Assembly (NCBI GenBank): GCA_021736615.1
Contig: JAIPFN010000166.1
Location: 1 to 12,595, forward strand
Direction of reading: 5' to 3'
DNA length: 12,595 nt
From: Phycisphaerae bacterium
GTDB taxonomy: Bacteria; Planctomycetota; Phycisphaerae; Sedimentisphaerales; Anaerohalosphaeraceae
Below, piece after piece: positions 1-5,550 of this stretch. Position numbers and translations under genes: made by a program. Under the pieces are notes generated by a model. It worked only from the letters and a program-made list of their open reading frames with translations. It was not told the origin of the DNA and did no database searches. Every line of letters starts with the position of its first letter. Within the stretch, counting starts at the first letter, position 1.

Positions 1-881
1 CTTACTATGCCGGGGACGCGCGTGCCGCCTTCGAGGGCACTCCATTTCGATCCGCGATACGGCAGACAACCGGATTTCTCGTGCGGGTTGGGCCCGTTGT
101 CGGATATGAAGACGATTATGGTGTTGTCGTAGACTTTCAGCTCTTTGAGCGTTTTTATGATCTCGCCGATGCGGTAGTCGACCTCCTCTACTACGTCGCC
201 GTATTTGCCGTAGTCGGATTTGCCCTGCCAGTCGGGATGAGGCTCAACGGGGAAATGCGGTGCGGTATACGGCAAGTAGAGAAAGAAGGGTTTGTCCTTT
301 TTGTCTTTGAGGAAACGTATCGCCTCGGTTGTGAACTGCTCGGTGAGCATTTTGTTGACGTTCTTTTCCTCGACTACTTCATCGCCGCGCCAGGTCTTTC
401 TGGTCTGGTTGTTGCTGTGAGAACTGTAGTACGAGAAATCAAAACCCTGTGCGCCGGGGCGGGTTTCCGGCTGGTCGCCAATGTGCCATTTGCCGGAGAT
501 GGCAGTTGCATAACCTTCAGATTTGAATATCTCGGCAATGGTAATCGCCTCCGGGCTTAATCCTTCATGGAAGCCCATTTTAAAGCCCATCACGCCAATC
601 TCCCAGCCGAGACGCGACGGGTATGAACCTGTCATCAAAGCAATACGCGAAGGAGTGCAGACAGTCGCACCGGCGTAGAAACTTGTAAGACGCATACCGC
701 CTTTGGCGAGGCTGTCAAGAACAGGCGTCTTGATTTTCGGGTGGCCGTAGCAGCTAAGGTCGTAGTAACCGAGGTCGTCGACCATTATCAGGAGGACGTT
801 GGGTTTTTGCGGGGCCGCGTAAAGTGTCGCTGCGAAAGTGAGTAGTGCGATAAGTATGATATTTGTAAGTTTGTGGTTCAT
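1..881 (-). CDS. Secreted Cys-type sulfatase, C-terminus cut by the window edge
   Basis: A sulfatase of the alkaline-phosphatase superfamily, predicted to remove sulfate esters from exported substrates such as sulfated polysaccharides. 293 codons are visible; family members are usually 450-500 residues, so the C-terminal part lies off the left edge. Residues 1-22 form a signal peptide (basic start, hydrophobic core, likely cleavage near LYAA-PQ). The metal-binding VDD lies at 34-36. The C-T-P-S-R maturation motif at 75-79 places the formylglycine-forming Cys at residue 75. K131 and H133 lie in SGKWHIG, H209 in TAPHFP, D261-N262 in SDNGP and K279 in RGSKW, so the active-site set is complete as far as can be seen. 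The ATG at 881 is preceded by AAGG at 8 bases. The specific substrate cannot be told from sequence. The Cys-type motif implies a need for formylglycine-generating enzyme, which is not in this window. Confidence 0.95.
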   Translation of the reverse strand, partial: MNHKLTNIILIALLTFAATLYAAPQKPNVLLIMVDDLGYYDLSCYGHPKIKTPVLDSLAKGGMRLTSFYAGATVCTPSRIALMTGSYPSRLGWEIGVMGFKMGFHEGLSPEAITIAEIFKSEGYATAISGKWHIGDQPETRPGAQGFDFSYYSSHSNNQTRKTWRGDEVVEEKNVNKMLTEQFTTEAIRFLKDKKDKPFFLYLPYTAPHFPVEPHPDWQGKSDYGKYGDVVEEVDYRIGEIIKTLKELKVYDNTIIVFISDNGPNPHEKSGCLPYRGSKWSALEGGTRVPGIV

Positions 882-1033
882 ATTTTCAGCCTTGTTTATT
901 TATATCGATTATCTATTAGTCATCATTTACCAGACGATTTAAGTTGCCGGGTTATTTCAATATTATTTCAAGGATTTGGAATTATTATGTCGGTTAATTT
1001 TATATTATGGCTGGGTGATTGTAAATGATTAAA

Positions 1034-1060
1034 TCAAACTGACCGAATCGGTCAGTTTGA
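1034..1060. repeat. Perfect 12-bp inverted repeat, TCAAACTGACCG type
   Basis: Arms TCAAACTGACCG (1034-1045) and CGGTCAGTTTGA (1049-1060) are perfect complements around AAT. The same palindrome with a slightly shorter stem recurs at 7983-8005. Neither copy is followed by a T-run, so a terminator role is not supported. Confidence 0.85.
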
Positions 1061-1070
1061 AATGAATAAT

Positions 1071-1094
1071 GATTCCCGACGTAAAGCCGGGATG
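1071..1094. repeat. CCCGAC-GTAAA-GCCGGG palindrome, copy 1
   Basis: This 24-base element has TCCCGAC / GCCGGGA arms (one A-C mismatch) around GTAAA. It is repeated identically at 5355-5378, and its core recurs at 10710-10727. Similarity between copies 1 and 2 extends into the flanks (TAAT before, TGT-CCATAT after). Confidence 0.85.
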
Positions 1095-1124
1095 TTCCAT
1101 ATTGTATAATGTATAATGAATGAT

Positions 1125-1150
1125 TCGGCCTGAAGGCCGAGGCTATTATA
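1125..1150. repeat. GC-hairpin with CTATT tail, family member A
   Basis: TCGGCC (1125-1130) pairs with GGCCGA (1135-1140) across TGAA, followed by GGCTATTATA. The stem differs from the other members at 5491, 8046, 8461 and 10907, but the hairpin plus (A)GGCTATT layout is the same. Confidence 0.6.
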
Positions 1151-1229
1151 CAAAAATGGCTATTGCGTAATTCTTTTAGATGCAAACACTTACGTAAAAA
1201 CCTAAGCCCTTAGCGATCAGTTTCAGCAT

Positions 1230-1247
1230 GGGCACAGCCCATCCTAC
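1230..1247. repeat. GGGC-N3-GCCC-N3-CTAC hairpin
   Basis: GGGC (1230-1233), ACA, GCCC (1237-1240), ATC, CTAC (1244-1247). It has the same spacing as the copy at 11009-11026. Confidence 0.7.
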
Positions 1248-1252
1248 CTAGG

Positions 1253-1281
1253 AAAATACTGTGGGCAAGATGCCCACAGTA
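1253..1281 (-). terminator. Rho-independent-like terminator of the OsmC gene
   Basis: Read on the minus strand, TACTGTGGGCA pairs perfectly (11 bp) with TGCCCACAGTA across a 3-base loop and is followed by TTTT. It begins 19 bases after the OsmC stop codon. The same sequence is a member of the GGGC-GCCC-N3-GTAC repeat family (1263-1282), so the terminator appears to be a domesticated repeat. Confidence 0.7.
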
Positions 1282-1300
1282 CGGGACGTATAAGCTTTTG

Positions 1301-1858
1301 TTAGTCGGCGAGGGTTACGTTTACGGGTACGGGGTTTGTTACTATGTCGAAAACCGGTGAACGCTGCTGGGCGTACTGGCATAGTTCTTCTATCTTTTCC
1401 CGTGGAGAGTCTGATTTAACGCGGAAGGTTACATCTATGCTTTCGTAACCGGTTCGGATATCTTCGTTTAGACCCAGGAAACCGTTTATGTCCAGGTGGC
1501 CTTCAAGGTCTATCTCCAGACTTTCGACGTGTATACCCTGGTCGGTGGCATGGTAGATAAACGCGGCGTTAAGGCAGGCACCAAGTGCATGCAAAAGAGC
1601 CTCTGTTGCGTTGGCAGCCTGGTCGCTGCCGAGGAGAAGGACCGGCTCGTCGCCTTCGAGGACATGCGTTTTGTCGCGGTGGATGGTCTCTCCTGATGCA
1701 CAAAAATCGCCGATCTCTGTCTGGCAGTAAGCACCGCTTACCCATTTGTTCCTAGCCTTAAAAGTGTACTTGCCGATTTCTGGACTCTGCCTTAAACTGC
1801 TCATACAATCGGAAAGTTCGTCTACCGAAATACCGTTTAAAATTGTCTGCTGAACCAT
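1301..1858 (-). CDS. OsmC-family protein (putative hydroperoxide reductase)
   Basis: A 185-residue cytoplasmic protein of the OsmC/Ohr fold, whose studied members reduce organic hydroperoxides using two cysteines. The first conserved Cys is C95 in ALLHALGACLNAAF, and the second is C160 in EELCQYAQQRSPVFD. This pattern matches the YhfA/OsmC-like branch rather than classical Ohr. A conserved Arg (R36, in ARNKW) precedes them. The ATG at 1858 is chosen because GGGGGA lies 7 bases upstream. A TTG five codons earlier (1873) also opens the frame, but it would overlap that ribosome binding site. The gene stands alone and ends just before a hairpin terminator. The actual substrate is unknown, and many OsmC-like proteins have never been assayed. 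Confidence 0.9.
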   Translation of the reverse strand: MVQQTILNGISVDELSDCMSSLRQSPEIGKYTFKARNKWVSGAYCQTEIGDFCASGETIHRDKTHVLEGDEPVLLLGSDQAANATEALLHALGACLNAAFIYHATDQGIHVESLEIDLEGHLDINGFLGLNEDIRTGYESIDVTFRVKSDSPREKIEELCQYAQQRSPVFDIVTNPVPVNVTLAD

Positions 1859-1873
1859 TAGTAAATCCCCCAA

Positions 1874-2280
1874 TTATTGTTGTTGATTTATGGCGGGCCG
1901 CGGCGACGCCTTTGCGATTACATCGGCAGCAATGTGTTGGATATTAACGAAAAAAACTTAACCACAGATTTCACGGATTTACACGGATTATTAATAACCA
2001 TGAAGAACATGAAACTCATGAAGAAAAGAAGAAAGTACTTTAAAAAAAGAGAAAAAAAGACAGAAGTTGGTGTTGCGGAATTTTAAATGTAACTTTTTGT
2101 TAGATATTGAATTGCAAAATATATTATGAAAAAACGCGTATATAAAACAAGCAGTTGAAGTATTGTATTATGAAGAAAAGAATTAAAAAAAAGGCGGAAT
2201 TTAGAAAGCGGCTGGTTCTATATGATTATGTAATTGTTTTTTTGGCACATTTATTTGTTTTTGACGTAGTTTAGTTAGTT
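1874..2280. other. Gene-poor, A-rich intergenic stretch with a dispersed repeat
   Basis: No credible gene is seen here. The 1877-2086 frame is a translation of the dispersed repeat at 1960-2037. A 34-codon frame (2170-2274, very lysine-rich start) lacks a ribosome binding site. Part of it (around 2137-2180) resembles the tail of the related repeat copy near 10785-10820, so it is probably repeat debris. Confidence 0.6.
1960..2037. repeat. HE-type dispersed repeat, uninterrupted copy
   Basis: It starts with ACCACAGATTTCACGGATTT, then ACACGGATTATTAATAACC, then ATGAAGAACATGAA and ATGAAGAAAAGAAGAAAG. The last part reads NHEEHETHEEKKK in one frame. The left 54 bases match 10656-10709 with a single difference. 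A related shorter copy lies at 9236-9281. Similar translated repeats are familiar from planctomycete genomes, so the family itself is unlikely to be new. Confidence 0.8.
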
Positions 2281-2296
2281 GCTCATAGCTAATAAA

Positions 2297-2410
2297 GTAA
2301 CATGCAACTTCCACTTATCGCGGAGCGGTAAGGAAAAGGAAGGCCATAGGGCGAAATCCTGTTGGGCGACTTAAAAGAGGGACAGAAATTTGACTGTTCC
2401 TCTTTTTTTA
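2297..2410 (+). ncRNA. Candidate structured non-coding RNA ending in a terminator
   Basis: Three consecutive hairpins can be drawn, each keeping a G-U pair, which suggests selection at the RNA level. The first is CTTCC (2308-2312) and TTATCGC (2315-2321) with GCGGTAA (2325-2331) and GGAAG (2338-2342). The second is GCCATAGG (2343-2350) with CCTGT plus GGC (2358-2367). The third is the terminator at 2376-2409. A possible promoter is TTGACG (2261-2266) with a weak CATAGC (2284-2289) 17 bases on; TTGGCA (2242-2247) is an alternative -35. The 5' end is a guess. I tried and failed to match it to SRP RNA, 6S, tmRNA, RNase P, or c-di-GMP, fluoride, ZTP or glycine riboswitches. It could be an independent small RNA, because no plus-strand gene follows within 450 bases. 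Confidence 0.4.
2376..2409 (+). terminator. Strong Rho-independent terminator, probably bidirectional
   Basis: AGAGGGACAG (2376-2385) pairs with CTGTTCCTCT (2394-2403), 10 bp with one G-U, followed by a run of seven T (2403-2409). On the minus strand the same hairpin is followed by TTTT, so it could also end the membrane-protein gene whose stop is at 2435. Confidence 0.85.
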
Positions 2411-2434
2411 TGGAAAATTATTGCCCGGTTGGCC

Positions 2435-2785
2435 TTATTGTATTATTGGTGTCGGGTCGAATGTTGACAGGTCCAAATTAAACATCCAGAGGGCGAACAT
2501 AGCCATTGCAGCTACGACGGCTATTATCAAGGCGACAATGACCATCGAACCCATTATAGCCCATAAACGGGTGCTTTGGAGGAAATGCTCCATCCTTTGA
2601 AAGGACGGGTGGGCCTCAAAGCCGCTGCCTCGGTGTGACCAGTATTTTTTGTTTAAAGCATACATTTTACTAAACCTTTCTGCTCCCATGCCAGCGAGCA
2701 ACATCACGTAACAGACCAACGCACTAGAAATGACCGTTATGCATTTCAAAAGCCGCGGGCTGGAAGCGGCCGCTACAACCCACAT
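2435..2785 (-). CDS. Small hypothetical membrane protein
   Basis: I do not recognise the family. From the ATG at 2785 it would be 116 residues with two hydrophobic helices (about residues 15-35 and 73-95), a basic middle with aromatic residues, and a polar tail ending near DPTPIIQ. Residues 2-11 are translated from a dispersed hairpin repeat (2755-2782), and there is no Shine-Dalgarno before 2785. An alternative ATG at 2665 has AAAGG about 9 bases upstream and would give a 76-residue protein with only the C-terminal helix. I think the shorter form is at least as likely. The gene is divergent from the small gene at 2868, and its stop lies about 25 bases before the hairpin at 2376-2409, which could terminate it on this strand. 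Confidence 0.5.
   Translation of the reverse strand: MWVVAAASSPRLLKCITVISSALVCYVMLLAGMGAERFSKMYALNKKYWSHRGSGFEAHPSFQRMEHFLQSTRLWAIMGSMVIVALIIAVVAAMAMFALWMFNLDLSTFDPTPIIQ
2755..2782. repeat. GGGC-TGGAA-GC-CCG-CTAC hairpin repeat
   Basis: GGGCTGGAAGC (2757-2767), then CCG-CTAC (2770-2776). It is a near copy of 5520-5550, with the GCCC arm changed to GCGG. It overlaps the first codons of the longest version of the minus-strand membrane gene. Confidence 0.65.
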
Positions 2786-2867
2786 TAATATATACGTTTT
2801 ATTGTGTCGATGGCTGATATTTTTCGTATCAGACTGTGAGAGAGTGTTTATTTGAAAGGATTGAACT

Positions 2868-3026
2868 ATGTATCATTTGCATCCAATAAAAGGTTTTCAC
2901 TTTTCCGAGTTTCATGCCGGGTCAGGTTTTCAGCAGTTTATTCATGATGAGAGGGTTCAGGCCGTGGCTGTGGCTGTGGCGCTGATCGCTATTGTCACTT
3001 TTGCCGTTTGGCTTGGGTCGCTTTGA
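2868..3026 (+). CDS. Small single-pass membrane protein, 52 residues
   Basis: This is a short frame of 52 codons plus TGA, starting MYHLHPIKGF. AAAGGA (2855-2860) lies 7 bases before the ATG, as good a ribosome binding site as any in the window. Residues 1-28 are polar and rich in His and Phe. Residues 30-52 form one hydrophobic helix (VQAVAVAVALIAIVTFAVWLG) that ends two residues later, so the protein should be anchored by its C-terminus. The next gene starts 33 bases downstream with its own ribosome binding site, so the two probably form a small operon. A CTGATA/TATCAG inverted repeat (2814-2832) lies between this gene and the divergent one and could be an operator. No family is recognised. 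Confidence 0.6.
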   Translation: MYHLHPIKGFHFSEFHAGSGFQQFIHDERVQAVAVAVALIAIVTFAVWLGSL

Positions 3027-3059
3027 TAAAACCGGTGTGAATACGAAGGGAGTGTGAGT

Positions 3060-3242
3060 ATGGACAAGATCAAGAGACATATGGCTGTGAATATGCCGAT
3101 AATCCGGGCGTGCTATTCTCAGGATATTACGCCGCAGGAGAGAAGATCGCGTATACAACCAATACGAACTAGCCGCAAAAGTCCGCATGAGTGGGAAGTT
3201 CCTGGTAAAGAACATCCCATGATCAGAAGGAAAGCGAAATAA
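3060..3242 (+). CDS. Small basic hypothetical protein, 60 residues
   Basis: The protein starts MDKIKRHMAV and is strongly basic along its length, ending IRRKAK. It has no hydrophobic helix and no recognised domain. The start at 3060 is preferred over the in-frame GTG at 3054 because GAAGGGA (3045-3051) lies 8 bases before the ATG and only 2 bases before the GTG. The gene follows the 52-residue membrane protein by 33 bases on the same strand and probably shares its mRNA. It ends only 4 bases from the end of a convergent gene. The opposite-strand 97-codon frame across this region is rejected in favour of this one because both plus-strand genes carry proper ribosome binding sites. Confidence 0.5.
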   Translation: MDKIKRHMAVNMPIIRACYSQDITPQERRSRIQPIRTSRKSPHEWEVPGKEHPMIRRKAK

Positions 3243-3246
3243 GTTT

Positions 3247-3498
3247 TTAGATCGGCTTGATGCTTATTACGTTTTCGGTGTTTTTGTCGAGGTTCACGTG
3301 CCAGTGTTCGAGAAAGTCGCTGAGGGTCATTTCGTATGTTTTTTTATAAGATTTTCCCTCCGAGCCGTCATACGGCTGGGGCCAGGTGATTGTTCTGATC
3401 TGGTACATCAACTTCTGGGCGATGAGGAAATCCATCTCGGCAGTCGGCTGGGGACATTCGGTTGATTCAATCGGTTTAATATCTTCCATAGTCATCAT
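3247..3498 (-). CDS. Hypothetical acidic cytoplasmic protein, 83 residues
   Basis: The frame starts MMTMEDIKPIE and has an acidic, soluble composition. The C-terminal half contains several aromatic residues (WPQPYDG, FLEHWHV), suggesting a small folded domain. The ATG at 3498 is preceded by AAAGGG at 9 bases; the second ATG three bases on would serve as well. No membrane segment or signal peptide is present, and I recognise no family. It converges on the small plus-strand operon with a 4-base gap and no obvious terminator between them. Confidence 0.6.
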   Translation of the reverse strand: MMTMEDIKPIESTECPQPTAEMDFLIAQKLMYQIRTITWPQPYDGSEGKSYKKTYEMTLSDFLEHWHVNLDKNTENVISIKPI

Positions 3499-3687
3499 TA
3501 TTATAGGCCCTTTTCAAATGTATATTGTCAATTTTATAATGTATAATTAAGGTTTCGGCGTAAAATTGGGTTCAGTTGAGATTTTTTGGGGTTTCAGGTG
3601 GTTTTTATGGTCTCTTTTTGAATTATTATAAAAATCGAAATCTAAAATCACAGATTTATGCGGTTAGACTTGAGTCATATGGCAAAT
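3499..3687. other. AT-rich intergenic spacer
   Basis: I find no gene or clear structured element here. A TTGACA hexamer on the minus strand (around 3526-3531) could be a -35 for the 83-residue gene, but I cannot place a -10 at normal spacing. A short CACAGATTT stretch near 3651 may be a fragment of the HE-type repeat. Confidence 0.4.
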
Positions 3688-3720
3688 AAAAAGGCTTGTA
3701 AGTTATTGACTTACAAGCCT
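3688..3720 (-). terminator. Terminator of tRNA-Pro
   Basis: AAAGGCTTGTAAGT and ACTTACAAGCCTTT form a perfect 14-bp stem with a 5-base loop. On the minus strand it is followed by TTTTATTT. It begins about 6 bases after the tRNA 3' end. Confidence 0.9.
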
Positions 3721-3727
3721 TTATGAA

Positions 3728-3802
3728 TCGGGGCGACAGGATTCGAACCTACGACCTCCTGGTCCCAAACCAGGCGCTCTAGCCAAGCTGAGCTACGCCC
3801 CG
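3728..3802 (-). tRNA. tRNA-Pro (anticodon UGG)
   Basis: The cloverleaf is complete: acceptor CGGGGCG/CGCCCCG, D-stem GCTC/GAGC, and anticodon stem CCTGG/CCAGG with loop TTTGGGA giving anticodon UGG. The T-arm loop is TTCGAAT with 5-bp arms GTAGG/CCTGT, including one non-canonical pair. The discriminator base is A. The 3' CCA is not encoded, so it must be added enzymatically. UGG can read all or most proline codons. Confidence 0.97.
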
Positions 3803-3821
3803 TAAATATTACGAATTTCTG

Positions 3822-3850
3822 AGTATACCGCATTCAATCTTAAAATACAA
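3822..3850 (-). promoter_or_regulatory. Promoter of tRNA-Pro
   Basis: On the minus strand TTGTAT (3850-3845) and TATACT (3827-3822) are separated by 17 bases. The expected start point is about 7 bases before the tRNA 5' end plus a short leader. Confidence 0.65.
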
Positions 3851-4032
3851 CAAAAAATTCCAAAAAAACAACTTAATGCGAAAAATACTGTTTTTAAAGT
3901 CTGTATGTGAGTTTTTATAGTAGCAAACAGGAACAAAAGAAATTTGCCTTTAAGCAGTCTGCTGGCAGGATGCCAACAGCAGGTTGCCCCTAAATAAACT
4001 CGCCGACACATTGTTTTTTATGCGCATTTGGC

Positions 4033-4061
4033 TTGACGTTTTGTCGATTTTGTGGTTCAAT
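4033..4061 (+). promoter_or_regulatory. Probable promoter of the leader ORF and aminotransferase
   Basis: TTGACG (4033-4038) and TTCAAT (4056-4061) are separated by exactly 17 bases; the -10 matches consensus at four of six positions. Transcription would begin near 4068, leaving a leader of about 90 bases before the aminotransferase start. Confidence 0.5.
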
Positions 4062-4108
4062 CGGATAAATATGGGCGTTTTCCGGGCTTTGGTTTAAGCA
4101 GGAGGCGT

Positions 4109-4171
4109 ATGAAAAAAACTAGAAAGAAATATTATCAACTTTTTAATAAGGTGAATTACTATGAAGATTAG
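4109..4171 (+). CDS. Putative 20-residue leader peptide, aromatic-rich
   Basis: AGGAGG (4100-4105, the strongest Shine-Dalgarno in the window) lies 3 bases before an ATG that opens a 20-codon frame, MKKTRKKYYQ then LFNKVNYYED. That spacing is short but usable. The frame runs through the aminotransferase ribosome binding site and ends at TAG 4169-4171, 11 bases inside that gene in another frame. Four tyrosines, in two YY pairs, and one phenylalanine among 20 residues are notable before an aminotransferase that may act on aromatic substrates. It could be a coupling or attenuation leader, or AGGAGG could be a standby ribosome site. Confidence 0.35.
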   Translation: MKKTRKKYYQLFNKVNYYED

Positions 4172-5345
4172 TGCAAGGGCTGCCGGTGTTCCGGCTTCTG
4201 CTACTATGGCGGTTACTGGACGGGCTAAGGAAATGAAGGCTGCGGGTATTGATGTTGTCAGCTTTGGGGCAGGCGAGCCGGATTTTGATACGCCTGATTT
4301 TATTAAGGATGCTGCGATTGCGGCTATGAAGGCGGGGAAAACGGGTTATACCGCGACGCCTGGGATTCCTGAGCTTCGCAAGGCTATCAGCGAGAAGTTT
4401 AAAGCCGATAACGGACTTGACTATACTCCAGATCAGATCATTGTCAATATCGGGGCCAAGCACTCTGTTTATGAGGCTATGCAGGCTGTTGTCGATCCGG
4501 GCGACGAGGTTCTTTTGCCTGCGCCGTACTGGGTGACTTATCCTGAGACGGTTAAACTGGCCGGCGGGATCCCTGTTATTGTTGAGACGAGCGAGAAGAA
4601 CTCTTATAAGATCACTCCAGAAGAGCTTAAGGGTGCGATTACCGACAAGACCGCCCTGCTGGTGCTTAACTCGCCGAACAACCCGGGCGGGTTCACGTAT
4701 TCTCAGGAAGAGCTTATGACGCTTGCTAAAGTGCTTGAAGGTACCGATGTTATGGTTCTTTCGGATGAAATATATGAAAAGCTTGTCTACCGGGGCACGA
4801 AATTTGTCAGCTTCGCGTCGCTTAGCGAGGATGCGTACAACCGCACGCTTACTATCAACGGTTTGAGCAAAGCGTATGCTATGACGGGCTGGCGGCTTGG
4901 TTACACGGCTGGTCCGCTTGGGGCTATTAAGGCTATGGGCAGGCTTCAGTCGCATATGACGCAGAATCCAGTGACGTTCTGTCAGGATGCGGCTATCGCG
5001 GCACTTAAGGATACGACGGGTACTGTCGAGAAGATGGTTGTTGAATTCGAGAAGCGTGGGGCACACATGGCCGAAAGGCTTAATGCTATCGATGGAATCG
5101 ATTGCAAGGTGCCTACGGGAGCTTTCTACTGTTTTCCTGATGTTACGGCGCATTATGGCCGAACTCTAGGTGGTGTTAAGATCGAAAACGGCACTGATTT
5201 TGCCAATGCACTGCTTGAAGATGCCAAAGTTGCTGTTGTTCCGGGCGATCCGTTCGGATGTCCTAATAATGTTCGTTTGAGCTTTGCGTGCTCAATCGAG
5301 CAGATCGATAAGGGCATTGATCGCATCGCTGAATGGCTGAAATAA
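4161..5345 (+). CDS. Pyridoxal-phosphate aspartate-type aminotransferase, class I
   Basis: 394 residues, the usual length for the class I aminotransferases of subgroup I-gamma (bacterial AspC/AspB of the Thermus/Bacillus kind). These move an amino group between aspartate (some also aromatic amino acids or prephenate) and 2-oxoglutarate in the cytoplasm. Visible residues include the PLP-binding Lys at K237 in NGLSKAYAMTGWR, N174 in SPNNPGG, D202 and Y205 in LSDEIYE, and R245. The substrate-carboxylate Arg is R372 in VRLSFA. The motif reads NNPGG where NPTG is more common. AAGG (4148-4151) lies 9 bases before the ATG. The gene is preceded by an overlapping leader ORF and followed by a hairpin terminator, so it is probably transcribed alone. 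Subgroup assignment is good; whether aspartate, tyrosine or prephenate is the main substrate cannot be decided here. Confidence 0.93.
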   Translation: MKISARAAGVPASATMAVTGRAKEMKAAGIDVVSFGAGEPDFDTPDFIKDAAIAAMKAGKTGYTATPGIPELRKAISEKFKADNGLDYTPDQIIVNIGAKHSVYEAMQAVVDPGDEVLLPAPYWVTYPETVKLAGGIPVIVETSEKNSYKITPEELKGAITDKTALLVLNSPNNPGGFTYSQEELMTLAKVLEGTDVMVLSDEIYEKLVYRGTKFVSFASLSEDAYNRTLTINGLSKAYAMTGWRLGYTAGPLGAIKAMGRLQSHMTQNPVTFCQDAAIAALKDTTGTVEKMVVEFEKRGAHMAERLNAIDGIDCKVPTGAFYCFPDVTAHYGRTLGGVKIENGTDFANALLEDAKVAVVPGDPFGCPNNVRLSFACSIEQIDKGIDRIAEWLK

Positions 5346-5354
5346 ATGTATAAT

Positions 5355-5378
5355 GATTCCCGACGTAAAGCCGGGATG
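5355..5378. repeat. CCCGAC-GTAAA-GCCGGG palindrome, copy 2
   Basis: Identical over 24 bases to 1071-1094. It lies 10 bases after the aminotransferase stop codon and before the terminator-like hairpin. Confidence 0.85.
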
Positions 5379-5388
5379 TACCATATAG

Positions 5389-5444
5389 AAAAAAGGGGAC
5401 AGGTACAACCTGCCTTCGGCAGAACGTAGCCAGTCCCCCTTTTT
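5389..5444 (+). terminator. Large nested hairpin with T-run after the aminotransferase
   Basis: GGGGAC (5395-5400) pairs with GTCCCC (5433-5438). The flanks are an A-run on the left (5389-5394) and a T-run on the right (5440-5444). A smaller CTGCC-TTC-GGCAG hairpin (5410-5422) sits inside the loop. The shape suits transcription termination, though the loop is long. The GGGGACAGG...CCAGTCCCC layout resembles a repeat type seen in other bacteria, so it may be another mobile palindrome. Confidence 0.6.
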
Positions 5445-5490
5445 CATTGTCAGGTGTTAGTTTATTTTGAGTCGTGCGATAATTATGAAA

Positions 5491-5512
5491 CCGCCTTACG
5501 GCGGAAACTATT
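5491..5512. repeat. CCGCC-TTAC-GGCGG hairpin with CTATT tail, family member B
   Basis: CCGCC (5491-5495) pairs with GGCGG (5500-5504), followed by AAACTATTTAT and preceded by ATGAAA. Member E at 10907 has the same ATGAAA lead. It is joined directly to the hairpin repeat at 5520-5550. Confidence 0.7.
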
Positions 5513-5519
5513 TATATTC

Positions 5520-5550
5520 GCGGGCTGGAAGCCCCCGCTACGGGGTTGGG
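5520..5550. repeat. GGGC-TGGAA-GCCC-CCG-CTAC hairpin repeat
   Basis: GGGC (5522-5525), TGGAA, GCCC (5531-5534), CCG, CTAC (5538-5541), then GGGGTTGGG. It is a close relative of 2755-2782. The frame of the downstream membrane protein stays open through it back to 5454, but that is coincidental. Confidence 0.75.

Larger units (their letters stand above)
882..1300. other. Repeat-rich intergenic region between sulfatase and OsmC genes
   Basis: I see no convincing gene in this stretch. It holds, in order, a perfect 12-bp inverted repeat (1034-1060), a CCCGAC/GCCGGG palindrome (1071-1094), a CGGCC/GGCCG hairpin with a GGCTATT tail (1125-1150), and two hairpins of the GGGC-GCCC-TAC type (1230-1247 and 1263-1282). 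A 61-codon minus-strand open frame (1000-1185) runs straight through these palindromes and has no recognisable ribosome binding site. Confidence 0.7.
3803..4108. other. Intergenic region upstream of the aminotransferase
   Basis: No gene is supported. It holds the tRNA promoter on one side and the aminotransferase promoter on the other. Between them is a degenerate hairpin repeat (3959-3982, CTGGCAGGATGCCA) related to the GGGC-AAGAT-GCCC hairpin at 1263. Confidence 0.55.

Noticed and set aside
81..560. 159-codon plus-strand open frame
   Set aside because: It is antisense to the sulfatase, which carries the formylglycine motif and metal-binding residues.
882..1300. CRISPR array in the repeat-rich gap
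   Set aside because: The palindromes differ from each other, are unevenly spaced, and no repeat-spacer periodicity exists. No cas genes are present.
1877..2086. 69-codon plus-strand open frame
   Set aside because: Most of it is the translation of the HE-type dispersed repeat, and it has no ribosome binding site.
2170..2274. 34-codon frame starting MKKRIKKKAEF
   Set aside because: It has no Shine-Dalgarno, and its surroundings resemble the degraded tail of the HE-type repeat near 10785-10820.
2297..2410. SRP RNA, 6S RNA, tmRNA or a known riboswitch
   Set aside because: None of the conserved cores I know for these (for example the GGAAGGAAGCAGC loop of SRP RNA or the c-di-GMP riboswitch core) can be found.
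2922..3215. 97-codon minus-strand open frame
   Set aside because: It overlaps two plus-strand small genes with good ribosome sites. Its His- and Arg-rich sequence and poor start suggest a shadow.
4143..5153. 336-codon minus-strand open frame
   Set aside because: It is antisense to the aminotransferase, whose catalytic motifs are complete. The frame has shadow-like composition rich in Arg and Ser.
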